From positions 42,974,581 through 43,038,580 of the forward strand of contig OX442314.1 of assembly GCA_949358305.1 (NCBI GenBank): 64,000 bases of DNA, in the 5' to 3' direction. This DNA is from Strigamia acuminata (Eukaryota > Arthropoda > Chilopoda > Geophilomorpha > Linotaeniidae). The notes under the pieces are model-generated. The model did not search any database. It saw nothing but the letters and a program-made list of their open reading frames with translations, and was not told where the DNA came from. Both the position numbers and the translations under genes were made by a program. The number at the start of each line of letters is the position of its first letter. Positions within the stretch are counted from its first letter, which is position 1. Shown piece by piece: positions 61,254-64,000 of this stretch.

Positions 61254-63998
61254 CTAGTCCATCTCCAAAGCTCGCACCTGTTTGACGGATCGTATGTAGT
61301 GTTTCCCATTCGCTAAGACCACTTTCACCACTTGAATTGTCCCGTCACTTCCAGGCATAACTTCAGTAATACGAGCCATTGGCCAGAAGTATGGGTTCCC
61401 TCCAACTTTCTCGATTAAAATGACTTGTCCCACTTCTGGATTCTTGAAATTTCGATTGCCCTTCGACTCGTGAAAGTTCCGTAATTGTTTTAAGTAGCTC
61501 TCACGCCAAATTTTCCAGAATTCCGACACAAATAATCTTCTTTTCCTGTCCAATGATTTCAAAACCTTATCGTCGATTGCATTTAGCTTCTCGTTGATGA
61601 CGTACTTTGGTAATCCACCCAAAAGAAAATTTTCCGGGGAGATGATTCTTCCTCCATCGATATCCTCGTGTACGTACGATAAAGGACGCGAATTTATCAC
61701 TGAAGCAATCTCGTAAGCAACAGTTTGTAAGGTTTCGAGATCTACAGTCGATTTCATTAGAGTCTTTCTCAATTTGTCTTTCACTGCACGCACCATCCTT
61801 TCCCATACTCCTCCGGTCCAAGGAGACAACGGAGGATTGAATGACCACACAATATGCTTCTCCGACAAAAACGTTTTGAATTCCTCCTTAAGGACGAGCT
61901 TCCCCCACGACTGGACTTCTCTGCTTCCTCGCTCGAACGTTCTCGAATTGTCAGAAAAAATCTTTTCAGGTGCTGCGATCCGGGTAATTATCGCACTTAT
62001 TTCTAATAAATAAGCACGAAACCGCAGGTGAATGCTATAAAAGACTTACAATCGGCGGCCTTAAATTATCTAGGGGTTAAGTTTAAGGAAAAGAAATAAA
62101 AAGACAGTTTTATCAATAAAAATCACAAATATGTATTTATTCGGTTTTAATTACAATGACTAGTTTAAAATGATTAGAAATATCACAAATGCGACAAGTC
62201 GCGAAATGAAATGAGCGGGAACAATGGAAGGGCTTGCAACGACTGTTGCAAGCTACAAAGCGCTAAAATGGCGCTTAAACAACACACAGTTGTTAGGCGA
62301 AGGCAAATTGTCTTCGTTCTGCAAACTCACGAACGATGGTCGAAGACGATGGTTCTCGTGGGTTTCTTCTACGGCTCGTGCGACGGCTCGGCGGCGGTGG
62401 TTGACGGCTGTAGGCGTCCGGCTCTCGTACGATGGCGGTGGCTGTCGTTCGCGCGGCAGCGACGGCGATGGTTCACGATCGTCGGAAAACTTCTCGGTTA
62501 CGATTGCTGGAATTAGCTTCGGCTAATTCAAGCAGGATAGCTGGCTTTGTAATTCGTTACAAAGCAAGCTGGTGAAACTTGACGGTTACACGGTCCACTG
62601 TCAATACGTATTGTCGGAGCAGATATCGCAGTGATGTTGTGGGTTGTGTATTTTTGTCAAGAGTCCCGATTTGAGCCAAGGCGTGAGCCCAGCACGCTTC
62701 AACATTGCGCAGAAAACCTGCGCACTTAGCTCAAATGGGTGCAACTAGTGGTTATTACACCATATTGCACCATAACGACTAATAACCGTTTTCACCCCGG
62801 ACAACCTGGGGTGATATGTGCCTAGAGAGGATTTCTCCCCTCGGTCACATGATCTGACTTGGCGTGTGCCACAGTCAAATTAATTAGAAGACAATTAATT
62901 TTATCTTCTAAGTTGGTGAATATTTTGAGATCACCACACAGGGAATCCACGAATCGCTCCAAATCTTCTAAAGGCCAGAAGAAATTTGTTCACTGAAAGG
63001 TCGTCCGAAACCTCCAAGTGTAGACTTCGGGTCACCATGCATGAGAAAATGAGAATGTATGCCTTTTTCAATTTCTTCTTGTCGTTTCCGATGTAAATTG
63101 GACCCATGTGATCCACTCCAGTGTGCTGAAATGGCAACGCTGGTGTAATTCTCTCTTTAGGCAAGTCACCGACCATTGGATTATTCTGAGTTAACTTCAC
63201 TCTTCGGCACACTGGACAATTTCGAATCACGGACTGCACCGTACGTCGTCCTCGAAGAACCCAAAAACGATCACGAACCTTGAACAACGTTTCGCTGAGG
63301 TCCCCATGCATTAAATTGAGATGAATTTCCCTTATAATTAGGCGAGTGACCCAACTATCTGGATGGAGAACAACTGGGTAATTTTCATCGAAACTTCTTA
63401 ATCGTATCAATTGCGCGTCATCCAAAAACAAGTTGAAATTTTTTAAGATGGAGTTCTTGCTAATTTCTCTCTTCATTTCAACAGCTTTCACTTCATCCGC
63501 AAAGTGCATTTCTTGAGAAATGCGAAGAATTCTCGATTCCGCTTCTCCTAACTCGAGTTCCGAGAGGTCCTGCCCGCGCGAAGAAATTTTCTTCCAACGC
63601 ATAATGTATGCAAATACACGTTTAAGACGTTTAAAGCTGCTAAATCTTCGAAAGAAACCATCCGCAAAAATCTCTTGAGTTGCAACATTTAAATTAATGA
63701 CTTTTGTTTCTTCTGCAGGAAGCTGAACTTCACTCATCCGAATTGGCATTAAGTTTGAAACGTCAGTGCCTGACCACCAAAGTCGATTCTCAACCAATTC
63801 CTGCGCGAAATGCGGTCTCGTCAAAATGTCCGCTGGATTTTCGGCTGTTGGGACGTACCTCCACTGGTGAAACTTTGACTTCATTCTAATTTCCTGCACC
63901 CTATTTGACACGTAAGGTTTCCAACAATTTTTCGATGAACCAATCCAAGCGAGAGTAATCATTGAATCGGAAAAGAACTTCACTTCTTTTATCGGGTA
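61254..63998 (-). pseudogene. BEL/Pao pol (RNase H end, integrase, DUF5641), interrupted
   Basis: The minus-strand frame is open from the window edge: an RNase H-like part (FFSDSMITLAWIG, RYVPTAENPADILTR), a Leu-rich linker, an integrase zinc-binding region (EIHLNLMHGD, NCPVCRR) and the core start (GVDHMGPIY) up to 62939. After the LTR 61971-62938 the same integrase continues with SDNS, WERMVRAVKD and then the DUF5641 C-terminal domain (EVGQVILIE, WPMARITEVMPG) to TAG at 61254. The D, D, E positions are all present, split over the two parts. RT and gag are outside the window. Confidence 0.85.
61971..62938 (-). repeat. Solo BEL-type LTR, 968 bp, inside BEL/Pao integrase
   Basis: On the minus strand it runs from TGTGGTGATC to GATCGCAGCA, like 57254-58215 in the opposite orientation. 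Read on the minus strand, CCTG is duplicated on both sides; the integrase frame resumes in register beyond it. The older LTR at 28815/31850 is a more distant relative. Confidence 0.92.
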
Positions 63999-64000
63999 CT

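Noticed and set aside
57254-62938. The two inverted BEL-type LTRs as ends of one composite element
   Set aside because: They have opposite orientation and each has its own target duplication (GACA and CCTG), so they are separate solo LTRs.
1-63998. The left-edge BEL gag and right-edge BEL pol as one element
   Set aside because: They are 61 kb apart with many unrelated elements between them, and on the minus strand gag should lie to the right of pol, which is the opposite of the order seen.

Overview
This is nuclear DNA from an invertebrate animal, most probably an arthropod, although the exact group cannot be read from the window. It is AT-rich, genes are split by GT-AG introns that are often only 55-90 bp, and there are multi-exon MATH-domain and BTB-kelch genes. 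Most of the sequence is layered transposable-element debris: Ty3/Gypsy, BEL/Pao, DIRS, LINE, Mutator-like, P-like, ISL2EU/PIF-Harbinger, piggyBac and several small inverted-repeat elements.

Left third (1-16 kb). A BEL/Pao element on the minus strand runs off the left edge: a gag start and a tRNA-Phe primer site. Next come two minus-strand two-exon MATH (TRAF-C-like) genes, at 1882-2510 and 4337-4982, plus two orphan copies of their first exon. A 28-bp upstream block is repeated three times in this family. A broken Ty3 pol (5.5-8.4 kb) carries an 869-bp inverted-repeat element in its RNase H region. At 10.1-15.4 kb lie three tandem paralogous genes of five short exons each. They encode 176-180 aa proteins with an N-terminal membrane segment, have identical intron phases and share a 6-codon leader frame. 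I recognise no family for them, and single-ORF searches miss them.

Middle (16-36 kb). Relics of piggyBac, a Mutator-like transposase (itself hit by a 77-bp hairpin MITE), a THAP/ISL2EU transposase and a LINE precede a nearly perfect Ty3 element (21513-26815). That element has 203-bp LTRs with one difference between them and a 5-bp target duplication, and it lies between two inverted TCGCGA-rich arrays that look like the arms of a foldback element. A 2756-bp piece (end of pol, 3' LTR and flank) is copied 4 kb downstream into an old BEL-type LTR. The copy is bordered by a 38-bp direct repeat with 5-bp microhomologies, which suggests a templated repair insertion.

Right half (33-64 kb). Transposase fragments are joined into chimeric frames. 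A segmental duplication (about 38.0-42.5 kb and 52.4-59.9 kb) carries a BTB-BACK-kelch gene. The first copy (40859-42316) is open. The second is split by a 962-bp solo LTR. It also has an upstream 1513-bp element with an 8-bp target duplication and a captured exon resembling ubiquitin-conjugating enzyme UBE2Q, and a 512-bp inverted-repeat element in its 3' flank. Between the copies are a Ty3 fragment, a LINE endonuclease fragment, a DUF4806-like frame and a truncated DIRS element. The right edge holds a minus-strand BEL/Pao pol whose integrase is interrupted by a second solo LTR of the same family, again with a 4-bp duplication.

No tRNA, rRNA or CRISPR features were seen. Gene models are read from splice signals and paralogue comparison only.
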